In this document: positions 21,202-30,759 of the stretch, piece after piece | Layout: each line of letters begins with the position of its first letter | Position numbering within the stretch: position 1 is the first letter of the stretch | Assembly: GCA_036504215.1 (NCBI GenBank) | Contig: DASXVO010000007.1 | Location: 1 to 64,000, forward strand | Direction: 5' to 3' | From: Vicinamibacterales bacterium | GTDB taxonomy: Bacteria; Acidobacteriota; Vicinamibacteria; Vicinamibacterales; Fen-181 | Length of the DNA: 64,000 bases | Notes under the pieces: generated by a model | The model's database searches: none | What the model saw: only the letters and a program-made list of their open reading frames with translations | Told to the model about the DNA's origin: nothing | Program-made: the position numbers and the translations under genes

Positions 21202-21915
21202 TCAGCTCTCGGCCCGCCCGTTCGCCGGCACCCGGTCCACCAGGCCGCGGTGGACCGCGTAGAGCGCAAGCTCGAGCCGGCTCGAGACGCCCACCTTGTC
21301 GAAGATGTGCGACAAGTGGTTCTTCACCGTCTGTTCGCTCACGCCGAAGCGCTGGCTCACGTCGCGGTTCGTGCCGCCGTCGACGACGGCGGCGATGATT
21401 TCGAGTTCGCGGCGCGTGAGCAGCTCAGCGGGCGTCGCATCGGTCCGATCCGCGCTCCGTCGGTCGGCGGGCCTCGTGGTCGGCTGCGGCGGCGTGACCA
21501 CGTCCGGGACGCCGTCGCCCGCCATCCAGAACTCGCCGCCCGTCACCGCGCGGATGCACCGGAACAGCAGGTTCGTTGCCGATGCCTTCAGGAAGACGCC
21601 GCGCACGCCCCAGCGCAGCGCCTCGATCGTCTCGGCGCGATCGATCGACGCGGTCAACACGACGACCCGGACGTCCGCCCGCCGCGCATGCAACTCCTTC
21701 AGCGCGAGAAGGCCGCCACCCGGCATGTTCAAATCGAGCAGCAGCACGTCGGGCCGCAAGGCGTCGACCTGCCGTAGCGTCTCGTGAGCGTCCGCGGCTT
21801 CTCCGACGACGCTCAGGCCCGGCTCAGACTGCAGCAGCCGGCGCAGGCCGCCGCGGAAGATGGGGTGATCGTCGGCAATCAGGATTCGGATGGGGTCCGA
21901 TCCCGTGAGCGTCAT
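21202..21915 (-). CDS. LuxR/NarL-type response regulator
   Basis: A 237-residue two-component regulator. The receiver domain has the acidic pair in IADDHPIF, the phosphorylated Asp in LLLDLNMPGG, Thr/Ser in VVLTAS and Lys in GVFLKAS. A linker rich in Pro/Arg precedes a C-terminal helix-turn-helix (LTRRELEIIAAVVDGGTNRDV to SEQTVKNHLSHIFDKVGVSSR). Its ATG overlaps the cusA stop (ATGA), so it is in the efflux operon. No histidine kinase is near. Linkage suggests a role in metal response, though the usual CusR is OmpR-type. Confidence 0.9.
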   Translation of the reverse strand: MTLTGSDPIRILIADDHPIFRGGLRRLLQSEPGLSVVGEAADAHETLRQVDALRPDVLLLDLNMPGGGLLALKELHARRADVRVVVLTASIDRAETIEALRWGVRGVFLKASATNLLFRCIRAVTGGEFWMAGDGVPDVVTPPQPTTRPADRRSADRTDATPAELLTRRELEIIAAVVDGGTNRDVSQRFGVSEQTVKNHLSHIFDKVGVSSRLELALYAVHRGLVDRVPANGRAES

Positions 21916-24900
21916 GAGAGCGGCCTCCGTTGTTCGGTCAGCCCCCGCCATCGCCACGCCTGGTACACCACGGGGTACACGACCAGTTCCAGGATGAACG
22001 ACGTGAAGATGCCGCCAATCATCGGCGCCGCGATCCGCTTCATGACATCCGAACCGGTCCCGGTGGCCCACATGATGGGCACCAGTCCGAGAAACGTCGT
22101 CGCGACCGTCATGAACTTCGGCCTGATCCGCTTGACGGCGCCCTCGATGATTGCGGCGCGCAGGTCGTCGGGGGTGCGCAGGCGCCCCTCGCGCTCGGCC
22201 CGCTGGTAGGCCAGGTCGAGGTAGAGCAGCATGAACACGCCCGTTTCGGCATCGACACCGAGCAGGGCGATCAGGCCGACCCAGACACCCACGCTCATGT
22301 TGTAGCCGAGCAGGTAGAGGAACCAGACCGCGCCGATTGCGGAGAACGGCACTGCAAGCGCCACGATGAGCGTCTTCGCGAGCGATCGGGTGTTCAGGTA
22401 GAGCAGGATGAACACGAGGAACAACGTGATCGGGACGACGATCGTCAGCCGTTCGCGCACGCGCTGCATCGCCTCGTACTGACCGCTCCAGAAGAAGGCG
22501 TACCCGGGCGGCAGTTTCAGCCCGGCCCGCAGCACACGGTCCGCGTCCTCGACGTAGCTGCCAGGATCGCGGCCCGCGAGGTCCACGTACACGTAGCCAG
22601 TGAGCAGGCCGTCCTCGTTGCGGATCATCGACGGCCCCGTCACGATCTTCACCGAGGCCAGCTGCGCCAGCGGGATCTGGCGGTCCTTGTCGGCCGTTGG
22701 CACGAGGACCCGCCCGATGGCGCCGATGTCCGCGCGGAAATCCTGCAGGTACCGCACACTCACCGGATACCGCTCTCTCCCTTCGATCGTCGTCGTCACC
22801 GTTTCGCCGCCGATCGCGCTCTGCACGGTGGCCTGCGCCTGATCCACGCTCAAGCCGTATCGAGCGAGCTGGTTGCGGTCCCACACCACGTCGAGGAAGA
22901 ACCCGTCCCCCGTGCGCTCCGCGAACACGCTCCGCGTCCCCTGGACGTGGGCGAGCATGGCCTCGATCCGGGTGCCGATCTCACCGATGATCTTCGTGTC
23001 CACCCCGGAGATCTTCAGCCCAATCGGTGTCCGCACGCCGGTGGTGAGCATGTCGATTCGCCCCTTGACGGGCATCGTCCACGAGTTGGAGAGGCCAGGG
23101 AGCTTGAGCGCGTCGTTCAGCTGGGCGACGAGTTGTTCCTGCGAGATCCGATCGGACGTGAGCGGGCGCAGGATCGGTTTCAGCCACTCGGGCGCCCAGG
23201 CGGAGTACCAGGTGTCCACCCGACGCCATTGCGATCTCGGCTTCAGGGTGATGATCGTCTCGAGCATCGACAACGGCGCGGGGTCGGTCGAAGTCTCCGC
23301 GCGCCCGGCCTTGCCCAGCACCCGATCGACTTCCGGGAACGACGCAATGATCCGGTCGGTCACCTGCAGCAGCTTCTGCGCCTCGGTGATCGAGATGCCC
23401 GGCATCGTCGAGGGCATGTAGAGGAGCGAACCCTCGTCGAGCGGCGGCATGAACTCCGAGCCCAGCCTCGCGAACGCCGGGATGGTGAGGAGGATCAGCA
23501 CCACCGCGCCGCCGATGACCGTCCATTTCTTCCGTAGCGCCCAGGCCACCACCGGTTCGTAGGTGCGGATCAGGAAGCGGCTGACCGGATGTCCTTCTTC
23601 CTGGTGGATCTTGCCGACGAGCACGGCGTTGACCACCCGCGAGAGCCACGCGGGCCGCACCGCCAGCGGACCCGTCCGCATGAACAGCAGGCGGAGCGCC
23701 GGATCGAGCGTGATCGCCAGCACCGCGGCGACGATCATCGACAGGTTCTTCGTGTAGGCCAGCGGCTTGAAGAGCCGTCCCTCCTGCCCTTCGAGCGTGA
23801 GCACCGGCAGGAAGGACACCGCGATCACGAGCAGCGCGAAGAACGATGGCCCGCCGACCTCCTTGACCGCCGTGATGACGACGTCGCGGGCGTCGCCGTG
23901 CTGGCCGTTTCGCTGCCACTCCTCCAACTTCTTGTGCGTCTGCTCGACCACGACGATGGCGGCATCGACCAGCGCGCCGATGGCTATGGCGATCCCGCCG
24001 AGCGACATGATGTTGGCGGTGACGCCGAGCATGCGGAACGGGATGAAGGAGATCAGCACCGCCAGCGGAATGGTGACGATGGGGATCATCGCGCTCGGAA
24101 GGTGCCGGAGGAACAGCAGGATGACGAGCGCGACGGTGACCACGACCTCGAGCAACGTCGATTTCAGGGTGTCAATCGACCGCTTGATCAGATCCGAGCG
24201 GTCGTAGATCGGGACGAGCTTCAGGCCGGACGGCATGCCCGGCTCGATCTGCCTGATCTTCGACTTCACGCGGTCGATGACTTCCAGGGCATTCTCGCCC
24301 TGCCGCATGATGACGATGCCGGACACCACCTCGCCGCCGCCGTCGAGATCCGACACGCCGCGCCTCAGATCCGGGCCGAGCACCACCTGGCCGATGTCGC
24401 GGATGCGGATCGGCGTTCCGCCACCGCTCGCGGAGACGACCGTCTCTTCGAGATCCCCGAGCGACTTCGCGTAGCCGCGGCCGCGGACCATGTATTCAGT
24501 TCCACCGAACTCGAGCAGCCGCCCGCCAACCTCGCTGTTGCTGCCGCGCACCGCTTCGACGACGGCGGTCATGGGGAGGCCATACGCACGCAGGCGATTG
24601 GGATCGACGTTCACCTGGTACGCACGGCCGAATCCGCCGATTGGCGCCACCTCGGCGACCCCGGACACCGCCTTGAGATACGGACGGAGATACCAGTCCT
24701 GGTACGACCGGATCTCGGCGAGACTGTGCTTGCCGCTCGTGTCGACGAGCGCGTACTGGAAGACCCAGCCGAGCCCGGTGGCATCCGGGCCGAGTTGCGT
24801 TCTCACGCCTTGGGGCAGCGTCGGGGTGACGCTCGACAGGTACTCGAGCGTCCGCGACCGCGCCCAGTACAGATCGGTGCCATCCTCGAACACGACGTAG

Positions 24901-25175
24901 ACGTAGGAGTAGCCGAAGTCGGAGAAGCCGCGGACGGCCTTGACCTTCGGCGCGCCAAGCATCGCCGAAACGATCGGATACGTGACCTGGTCCTCGACGA
25001 CATCGGGGCTCTGGTCCCAGCGCGAGAAGATGATGACCTGCGTGTCGCTCAGGTCGGGAATGGCGTCGAGCGGCGCGTGGCGGATCGACCACACGCCCAG
25101 CAGCGCCGCCGCGAGGACGAGCGCGAAGACGATGACCTTGTTGTCAACGGAGAAATCGATGATCTTGTTGATCAT
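21912..25175 (-). CDS. cusA: heavy-metal efflux RND pump CusA/CzcA
   Basis: A 1087-residue RND transporter, with 12 predicted membrane spans, of the inner membrane, expelling Cu(I)/Ag(I)-type ions through a tripartite complex. The N-terminal block IPDLSDTQVIIFSRWDQSP and TYPIVSAML, the central helix GALVDAAIVVVEQTHKKLE with the proton-relay Asp, and the porter segment EFMPPLDEGSLLYMPSTMPG all fit the CusA branch. It starts 17 bases after cusB. No outer-membrane partner (CusC/TolC type) is encoded nearby. Confidence 0.93.
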   Translation of the reverse strand: MINKIIDFSVDNKVIVFALVLAAALLGVWSIRHAPLDAIPDLSDTQVIIFSRWDQSPDVVEDQVTYPIVSAMLGAPKVKAVRGFSDFGYSYVYVVFEDGTDLYWARSRTLEYLSSVTPTLPQGVRTQLGPDATGLGWVFQYALVDTSGKHSLAEIRSYQDWYLRPYLKAVSGVAEVAPIGGFGRAYQVNVDPNRLRAYGLPMTAVVEAVRGSNSEVGGRLLEFGGTEYMVRGRGYAKSLGDLEETVVSASGGGTPIRIRDIGQVVLGPDLRRGVSDLDGGGEVVSGIVIMRQGENALEVIDRVKSKIRQIEPGMPSGLKLVPIYDRSDLIKRSIDTLKSTLLEVVVTVALVILLFLRHLPSAMIPIVTIPLAVLISFIPFRMLGVTANIMSLGGIAIAIGALVDAAIVVVEQTHKKLEEWQRNGQHGDARDVVITAVKEVGGPSFFALLVIAVSFLPVLTLEGQEGRLFKPLAYTKNLSMIVAAVLAITLDPALRLLFMRTGPLAVRPAWLSRVVNAVLVGKIHQEEGHPVSRFLIRTYEPVVAWALRKKWTVIGGAVVLILLTIPAFARLGSEFMPPLDEGSLLYMPSTMPGISITEAQKLLQVTDRIIASFPEVDRVLGKAGRAETSTDPAPLSMLETIITLKPRSQWRRVDTWYSAWAPEWLKPILRPLTSDRISQEQLVAQLNDALKLPGLSNSWTMPVKGRIDMLTTGVRTPIGLKISGVDTKIIGEIGTRIEAMLAHVQGTRSVFAERTGDGFFLDVVWDRNQLARYGLSVDQAQATVQSAIGGETVTTTIEGRERYPVSVRYLQDFRADIGAIGRVLVPTADKDRQIPLAQLASVKIVTGPSMIRNEDGLLTGYVYVDLAGRDPGSYVEDADRVLRAGLKLPPGYAFFWSGQYEAMQRVRERLTIVVPITLFLVFILLYLNTRSLAKTLIVALAVPFSAIGAVWFLYLLGYNMSVGVWVGLIALLGVDAETGVFMLLYLDLAYQRAEREGRLRTPDDLRAAIIEGAVKRIRPKFMTVATTFLGLVPIMWATGTGSDVMKRIAAPMIGGIFTSFILELVVYPVVYQAWRWRGLTEQRRPLS

Positions 25176-25192
25176 GCGAACGGAATCCGGGA

Positions 25193-26623
25193 TCAGAGAT
25201 CAGGAGTCGCGAACTTCGCCGGTTCCTTCCCGAACTTCTCCCGGCAGTCATCCGAGCAGAAGTAGTAGGTGTGCCCCCTGTGCGTGACGGTCCGTCCGGC
25301 CGCCTTCGCCCTGGCCTCGTCGACATCCATGTTGCACACCGGGTCGCGCACCGGGGACGAGATGCCCATCGCTGCGGCCTTCATGCGGCTCTCCGAGTCG
25401 AGCAGGAACGTGCTGGACAGGACGATCCGTTCGCCGACCGACAGCCCCTTGACGATCTCCACCTGATCGTCGAATCGCGCGCCGGTGTGGACGGGGCGCG
25501 GCTCGAAGTAGCCGCCGCCACGGTCGACGAAGACAGTCTTCCGGAGGCCCGAATCGACGACCGCGTCGGACGGGACGGTGATCGCCGCGGGCAGCGACAC
25601 GGGGATCTCCGCGTCCACGAACATGCCGGGCCGGAGCGCATAGTCGGCGTTGTTCGCCTCGAGGCGGATCTTCATGGTGCGCGACTCGGGGTCGAACTGC
25701 GTCAGCGCCTGCCCGACACGCGCCTCGATCGGGCGCGTCTGGCCGAATGGCGGCGAGAAGCTGACGCGCATGCCCGGCTTGAGCACGCGACTCTCCTGCT
25801 CGAAGAGGTCGACCAGGATCCAGACCCTCCCGAGGTCGGCAATGCGATACAGCTCGGTTCCCTTGGCAACGAGCTGACGCGGAGAGACGTTGCGGTCGAC
25901 GATGTACCCGGACACCGGCGACCGCACTTCGATCTCGGGGGTTGCCTTCCGCGTCCTGGCCAGCGTGGCAATCTGGTACTCGCTCATCCCGATGTTGGCC
26001 AGCGCGTCGTACGCGTTCTGCAGCGTGGTCTTCGCGGCTTCGAGCTGGTCGGGCGCGCCCTTTCCCTTCGTGAGCCGCTCCATCGAATCGAGTTCGGAGA
26101 AGTAGACCTGCGCCGCACCCACCGGCCTGACGCGGCCCCGGCCGTCGTACTCGCCGCTCGTGATCGACAGGAGGAGGTCATCCTTGCGCACGAGGCTGCC
26201 GCTCGCCAGCGTCGTCACTTGCCGCACAACGCCCTCGGTCGGTGCCATGAGCCGATAGAGCCGGCTCTCGTCCACCGAGACGCGGCCCACCGTGCGAATC
26301 GTGCGCTCGATCGGCTTCGACTCGACGGCGCCGACCCGCACGCCGATCAGCTGGCGCTTCTCATTGGAGACCTTGACCGCGCCGGCCACGATTGGCTGGC
26401 CGGCCTCGTCGGCGTAGACCGGCTCGAGCTGCATGCCGCAGTCGGGGGCGATGCCGGGCTGATCCGACTTGTAGGAGGGATGCATCGGGTCGATCCAGTA
26501 CAGGATCTTCCGGCTGTTTTGAACCTGCCCCCGGCCGGACGTCACCCACGTGATCCACGAGCCGGCGACAAACGCCACCACGACGAGCCCGACAATCAAC
26601 AAGGCGGAACGAAGTGTCTTCAT
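25193..26623 (-). CDS. cusB: efflux RND periplasmic adaptor CusB with two metal-binding domains
   Basis: A 476-residue membrane fusion protein. After one N-terminal membrane anchor comes a heavy-metal-binding domain (about 39-71: YWIDPMHPSY, then PDCGMQLEPVY). The barrel/hairpin/lipoyl core follows (VRKDDLLLSI, GYIVDRNVSPRQLV). A C-terminal YHS domain (about 430-475: RDPVCNMDVDEA, YYFCSDDCREKF) closes the protein. Having metal-binding modules at both ends suggests metal capture and handover to CusA. The first gene of cusB-cusA-regulator; a 54-bp inverted-repeat element lies 131 bases upstream. Confidence 0.92.
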   Translation of the reverse strand: MKTLRSALLIVGLVVVAFVAGSWITWVTSGRGQVQNSRKILYWIDPMHPSYKSDQPGIAPDCGMQLEPVYADEAGQPIVAGAVKVSNEKRQLIGVRVGAVESKPIERTIRTVGRVSVDESRLYRLMAPTEGVVRQVTTLASGSLVRKDDLLLSITSGEYDGRGRVRPVGAAQVYFSELDSMERLTKGKGAPDQLEAAKTTLQNAYDALANIGMSEYQIATLARTRKATPEIEVRSPVSGYIVDRNVSPRQLVAKGTELYRIADLGRVWILVDLFEQESRVLKPGMRVSFSPPFGQTRPIEARVGQALTQFDPESRTMKIRLEANNADYALRPGMFVDAEIPVSLPAAITVPSDAVVDSGLRKTVFVDRGGGYFEPRPVHTGARFDDQVEIVKGLSVGERIVLSSTFLLDSESRMKAAAMGISSPVRDPVCNMDVDEARAKAAGRTVTHRGHTYYFCSDDCREKFGKEPAKFATPDL

Positions 26624-26754
26624 AGAGAACGATTGCCGCCAAGGCAGGCCCGACCCCGCCTCCGGTCCTCTGCCGGATTCCAGCTGAAGCTCTCCGCAGA
26701 CTCTGCAAGTCCTGAACCAAGCTCGGCCGCGTTTGCCCGCCGGCCAGTCTGAGC

Positions 26755-26808
26755 CGCTAAGTCCTCACGGCACGAATACGTTGCCGCATTTGTCCACCGA
26801 TGGACTTG
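26755..26808. promoter_or_regulatory. 54-bp inverted-repeat element, copy 1 (upstream of cusB)
   Basis: This 54-bp stretch is about 80% identical (43 of 54 positions) to 34511-34564. AAGTCC (26758-26763) and GGACTT (26801-26806) form the outer inverted pair; a further AAGTCC occurs at 26706-26711. It could be an operator, an RNA hairpin or a small dispersed element. The spacer from 26624 to 26942 contains no gene; besides this element it holds only the hairpin after galM. Confidence 0.55.
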
Positions 26809-26882
26809 GCCGTAGCGGAACATGACAGGCAAGCTGTGCTGTGTACTTTTTTGCGTCAACCGTCGGGGCGACGGTTCGAAAT

Positions 26883-26921
26883 GGACCTCGATCCCTGCAA
26901 CGCTGGCAGAAACCGAGGTCC
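26883..26921 (-). terminator. hairpin downstream of galM, possible terminator
   Basis: GGACCTCG (26883-26890) pairs perfectly with CGAGGTCC (26914-26921), with an inner CTGC/GCAG stem. It begins about 20 bases past the galM stop. A U-run is lacking, so termination is only suggested. Confidence 0.4.
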
Positions 26922-26942
26922 GTACCTGGTCGATTCCGGCGA

Positions 26943-28082
26943 TCAGAAGGCGTACACGGTGGTCGTCCGGTAGGTCTGGCCCGGACGCAGGATCGTCGAC
27001 GGGAAGTTCGGGTGGTTGATCGAGTCGGGGAAGTGCTGCGTTTCGAGGCAGAATGCGGCGTGCTTCTGGTATGGGACGCCCTTCCGGTTCCGAAGCGTGC
27101 CGTCGAGGAAGTTGCCCGAATAGAACTGAACTCCAGGCTCCGTGGTGCGGACCTCCATCGTGCGGCCGCTCTTCGGCTCGACGACGCGCGCGGCCAGGGC
27201 CGGCTGCCCGCCGCCCCCCGTCTGCGTGTTGATCACGTAGTTGTGGTCGTAGCCGACCGGCGGCGCGATCGGAACCTTGGCGATGCGGGCGCCGATGGCC
27301 GTTGGTGTCGTGAAGTCGAAGACCGTGCCCTTGACCCGCTCGAGTGTGCCGGTCGGGATGAGCGTGTCGTCCACGGGCGTCATCTGGTCGGCGTTGATCA
27401 TCATCACGTGATCGAGAATCGTTCCGGTGCCCTCGCCGGCGAGATTGAAGTAGCTGTGGTTGGTCAGGTTGACCGGCGTGGCCTTGTCGGTCGTCGCGGT
27501 GTAGTCGAGGTGCAGCTCGTTCGCGTCCGTCAGCGTGTAGACGACGGTGACGTCGAGGTTTCCTGGGTAGCCTTCTTCGCCGTCAGGACTGCGATACGAG
27601 AACTTCACGGCCTGGCCCACTTTCGACGCAACGACCTCAGCCTTCCAGACGACCTTGTCGAAGCCCTTGACGCCGCCGTGCAGGTGGTTCGGCCCGTTGT
27701 TGGTGGCCAATCTATAAGCCTTGCCGTCGAGAGTGAACGTGCCCTTGGCGATACGGTTGCCGATGCGGCCGACCGTCGCGCCGAAGTACGGGACGCCTGC
27801 GAGGTACGGTTCCAGCTTGTCGAAGCCGAGGACGACGTTGGCACTCGTGCCGGTCTTGTCCGGCACGAGCAACTCGGTGAGCGTGGCACCGTAGGTCATC
27901 ACCTTGGCGACCATGCCCTTGCCGTTGGTCAGCGTATAGATTTCCACGGGAGCGCCTTCCTTCGTTTGGCCGAACGGGGCCTTCTGGACTGTGGCCTTCG
28001 CGCCCACGCCAGACGAGGGTTTCTGACCGGACGCGTTGAGTGTCACCACGAGACCGACGATCACTGAGAAGATGGCCTTCAC
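26943..28082 (-). CDS. galM: aldose 1-epimerase, exported
   Basis: A 379-residue galactose mutarotase that interconverts alpha and beta anomers of free sugars. Family motifs are NNGPNHLHGG, the catalytic His block VNLTNHSYFNL and the catalytic Glu in FCLETQHFPDS. An N-terminal hydrophobic segment (AIFSVIVGLVVTLNASG) indicates export. The start is GTG at 28082 with AAGGAG nine bases upstream. It starts at the last gene's stop codon, so it is co-transcribed with the secreted glycosidase and may work on its released sugars. Confidence 0.93.
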   Translation of the reverse strand: MKAIFSVIVGLVVTLNASGQKPSSGVGAKATVQKAPFGQTKEGAPVEIYTLTNGKGMVAKVMTYGATLTELLVPDKTGTSANVVLGFDKLEPYLAGVPYFGATVGRIGNRIAKGTFTLDGKAYRLATNNGPNHLHGGVKGFDKVVWKAEVVASKVGQAVKFSYRSPDGEEGYPGNLDVTVVYTLTDANELHLDYTATTDKATPVNLTNHSYFNLAGEGTGTILDHVMMINADQMTPVDDTLIPTGTLERVKGTVFDFTTPTAIGARIAKVPIAPPVGYDHNYVINTQTGGGGQPALAARVVEPKSGRTMEVRTTEPGVQFYSGNFLDGTLRNRKGVPYQKHAAFCLETQHFPDSINHPNFPSTILRPGQTYRTTTVYAF

Positions 28083-28083
28083 G

Positions 28084-30651
28084 TTATTGACTCCTTCCTA
28101 CCCCTGCTTTGACTCTGGATCCGAGCCTGACAACAAGCCGCGCGTCCACCCAGTCGGTCGGCCCGTCAGGCATGGCCACGACAATCGTGCGGAAACGGCC
28201 ATCGCGGCTGAGTTCGCGACCGCCATCAATAGTGAGCACCTCGAACGGGACAGCCAGCCGTACCCGGTAGGTGCGCCCGCGCAGACCCTGCAGCCTGGCG
28301 GTGTAGACGCCGGCGTCGACGCGCGCCTCGACTACCCGGAGGCGCTGCGGCGTGTCGCCGAGCGCCAACGGCCGCTCCGCGGGCAGGAGTTCAACGCCCT
28401 CCGCGATGAACGCCCCTGCCGGGAACGATGGCGGCGTCGAGGCTCCCGCCGTCCGCCGGGTGAGCCGCTCGGCGCCCGGCGGCAGCGCGGGTATGAGTTG
28501 GACCGGGAGCTCTCCCTTGCCCGGACGAATGTCGAACGTGATGCCGTGGGCCACGCGCCGTACCTCGAGGTCGCCTCTCGTGTTTCGCCACCGCAGGTTC
28601 TTGACCAGCATGTGGTCCCAGGCAGCCGGCAGGCGTGGCGACAGGCGAAGACCCCAGTTCTCTTCCTGCAGGCCGACCAGGCCGCGCATCACCGCCGAGA
28701 CGAAGCCGGTGGTGGCGAAGAGCTGATGTGGCACCGCCGCGTCGACCGAGCGCAGGCGATCGCCCGACAGCAACTCCGGGATGAAGCCGCGGCTCTCGAG
28801 GAACGTGACGTCGGCGAGCGCGTCGAGATACTGCCAGGCGGACTCGCCGCGGCCCGCAGTGTAGAGCGCGAGCGCGGCCCAGCCGGACAGGAAGGGCCAC
28901 GACGCACCGTTGTTGTAGGAGAGGGGCTCGTAGAGCGTGCTCTCCCTCGACAGCATGCGCGCGCCCCAGTCGGTGGCGAGCCCCGACCGCGCCAGTTCGT
29001 CGAGCATGCCCTCGACCGCCGGATGGCCCTTGTCGAACACACCGCGCCAGATGCCGAACGCGGGCCAGTCGGTCTGTTCCGCCTGGCCAGCGCCGTTCTT
29101 CAGGATCGCGAAGTTGATCCGCCTGTTCGCATCGTCGAGGAATCGGCGGTTCAGCGCGGCGCGGGCCTTGCCGGCGGCCGCTTCGACAGTTGACGCGAAC
29201 GCGGGTTCGGCGACCTTCGCGAGATCGATCATCGCGGCCGTGGCCTCGGTCCAGACGCTGGCGAGGAAGACATCGGTGAGGACGTCGCGGCTGCGGAGCC
29301 GGCCGGTCTCGATGACGAGGCCCGCCTTCGTGTTGTCCATCAGGCCGTCGCCGTCCTCGTCGGTCGAGACGCAGTAGTCGTAGGCCTTGCGCATCGACGG
29401 CCAGTAATCGCGGGCGAAGGCGCGGTCGCCGGTGGCGCGGACGTAGTCGCCTACGGCAACGATGTAGAGCGGCGTCGTGTCGGCGTGGTAGTAGCCGTAG
29501 GGGTAGTCCTCGAACCACCTGATGAAACCGGCGCCCTGCGACAGCTCGTGCATCATCTTGCCGTCGGTGCGCTGGTGCTTTCGGAGGAAGTCGAGCGACT
29601 GCCGCACCGTATCGAGATCGCCGTAGCCGGAGATGGCCCACGCGTTGATGAAGGTGTCGCCGCCGAAGAACCAGCCGAAGCCCGGGCGCTCGGTCGTGCC
29701 CGACGGGCCGAGGCCGGCAATCAGGCCGCAACCGAGATGCGGGTTGCAGACGAACCCCTTGTCGAGGGCGACCTTGCCCCACTCGAAGGCGAGGTTGAAC
29801 CGGGCGTCCGGCGACTCGATGCTCGTCATCTCCTCGCGGAGCGTTCGATAGTGCGCGGCCGCCTCACGGTAGTGCGCTTCAGGAGATGCGAGCAGCGCCT
29901 GGTAGGTTTTCTTGGCGGCCTCGAGCTTCTCCGTGCTGGCGGCGAGGATGATCGGCACCAGGCCGCGGGCCGCGGTCTCCGGCGTGATGCGGATGGCGAA
30001 CTGCGACGGAGCATCCGGCAGGTTGTGCGCCGGCTGCTCGGGTGGCGTCAGGCCAAGCGGCGAGCCGACGAGCGCCGCGTTCTTCCCGCTGCCTTCGCCG
30101 ATGACGTACGCCTTCAGCGCATCGTCCCAGTAGCTGTACTGGCCGCCGAGCGCGGCGGGCCACATCGGCTTGAGGTCGGGACGGAAGCGGACGTAGACGG
30201 TGATCGGTTCGGAGGTCGAGACGTCGAGCAGCACGAGTCCGCCCGCCTGGTCGACCGGCACGAGCCAGGTGGCGTCGACGGTGAACACCGCGTGCGAGTA
30301 TCGAACGGTGGCGGATTCGGGTCGGATGTCCACCGACGACGCGAGGCTGGTGTCGGGGATCGGATCCGCATACGCGGCCACGCCGAACGCGAGATGGAAA
30401 TCGTGGAGGATCTTGAGCGGATAGGCCCAGGCCTCGAAGCTGCCGTCCTCGCGCCCCAGGAACGCCGCTCGTCGGCCCGACGCCTCCATGTAGCGAGAAG
30501 GGCGCGCGGCGCCCGTCAGCGCGATGGGATTGGCGTCGCGAGCGAAGCGGGGAATCGTGCCAGCGGCTGAGGCTGGCGGTTGCGCGGCCACGAGAGCCGG
30601 GTGGGCGACGACCCAGAGCGTGGCGGCCAGGCCGAGCAGCGCATGCTTCAT
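28084..30651 (-). CDS. secreted glycosidase, (alpha/alpha)6-barrel (amylo-alpha-1,6-glucosidase/GH15-like)
   Basis: An 855-residue protein with a signal peptide (MKHALLGLAATLWVVAHPALVAAQ). An N-terminal beta-sandwich (about 40-290) precedes a six-hairpin catalytic domain with FGWFFGGDTFINAWAISGYGD, EDYPYGYYHADTTPLYI, DEDGDGLMDN, LYEPLSYNNGASWPFLSGW and HQLFATTGFVSAVMRGL. These resemble debranching-enzyme/glucoamylase-type alpha-glycosidases; the exact family and substrate are uncertain. ATG 30651 is chosen for the signal peptide; the frame stays open upstream to 31851 opposite the photolyase gene and is not real there. It is followed directly by galM. Confidence 0.82.
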   Translation of the reverse strand: MKHALLGLAATLWVVAHPALVAAQPPASAAGTIPRFARDANPIALTGAARPSRYMEASGRRAAFLGREDGSFEAWAYPLKILHDFHLAFGVAAYADPIPDTSLASSVDIRPESATVRYSHAVFTVDATWLVPVDQAGGLVLLDVSTSEPITVYVRFRPDLKPMWPAALGGQYSYWDDALKAYVIGEGSGKNAALVGSPLGLTPPEQPAHNLPDAPSQFAIRITPETAARGLVPIILAASTEKLEAAKKTYQALLASPEAHYREAAAHYRTLREEMTSIESPDARFNLAFEWGKVALDKGFVCNPHLGCGLIAGLGPSGTTERPGFGWFFGGDTFINAWAISGYGDLDTVRQSLDFLRKHQRTDGKMMHELSQGAGFIRWFEDYPYGYYHADTTPLYIVAVGDYVRATGDRAFARDYWPSMRKAYDYCVSTDEDGDGLMDNTKAGLVIETGRLRSRDVLTDVFLASVWTEATAAMIDLAKVAEPAFASTVEAAAGKARAALNRRFLDDANRRINFAILKNGAGQAEQTDWPAFGIWRGVFDKGHPAVEGMLDELARSGLATDWGARMLSRESTLYEPLSYNNGASWPFLSGWAALALYTAGRGESAWQYLDALADVTFLESRGFIPELLSGDRLRSVDAAVPHQLFATTGFVSAVMRGLVGLQEENWGLRLSPRLPAAWDHMLVKNLRWRNTRGDLEVRRVAHGITFDIRPGKGELPVQLIPALPPGAERLTRRTAGASTPPSFPAGAFIAEGVELLPAERPLALGDTPQRLRVVEARVDAGVYTARLQGLRGRTYRVRLAVPFEVLTIDGGRELSRDGRFRTIVVAMPDGPTDWVDARLVVRLGSRVKAGVGRSQ

Positions 30652-30759
30652 GAGGGAACCCCCCGAGCCGTACGACAGACGGCCAACCTGCGAACACGCG
30701 GCGCGGGTCACGAGACGGGCCGGTGAGTAGTATAGTCGCTGCGAGGTATCGGGCCGAGC

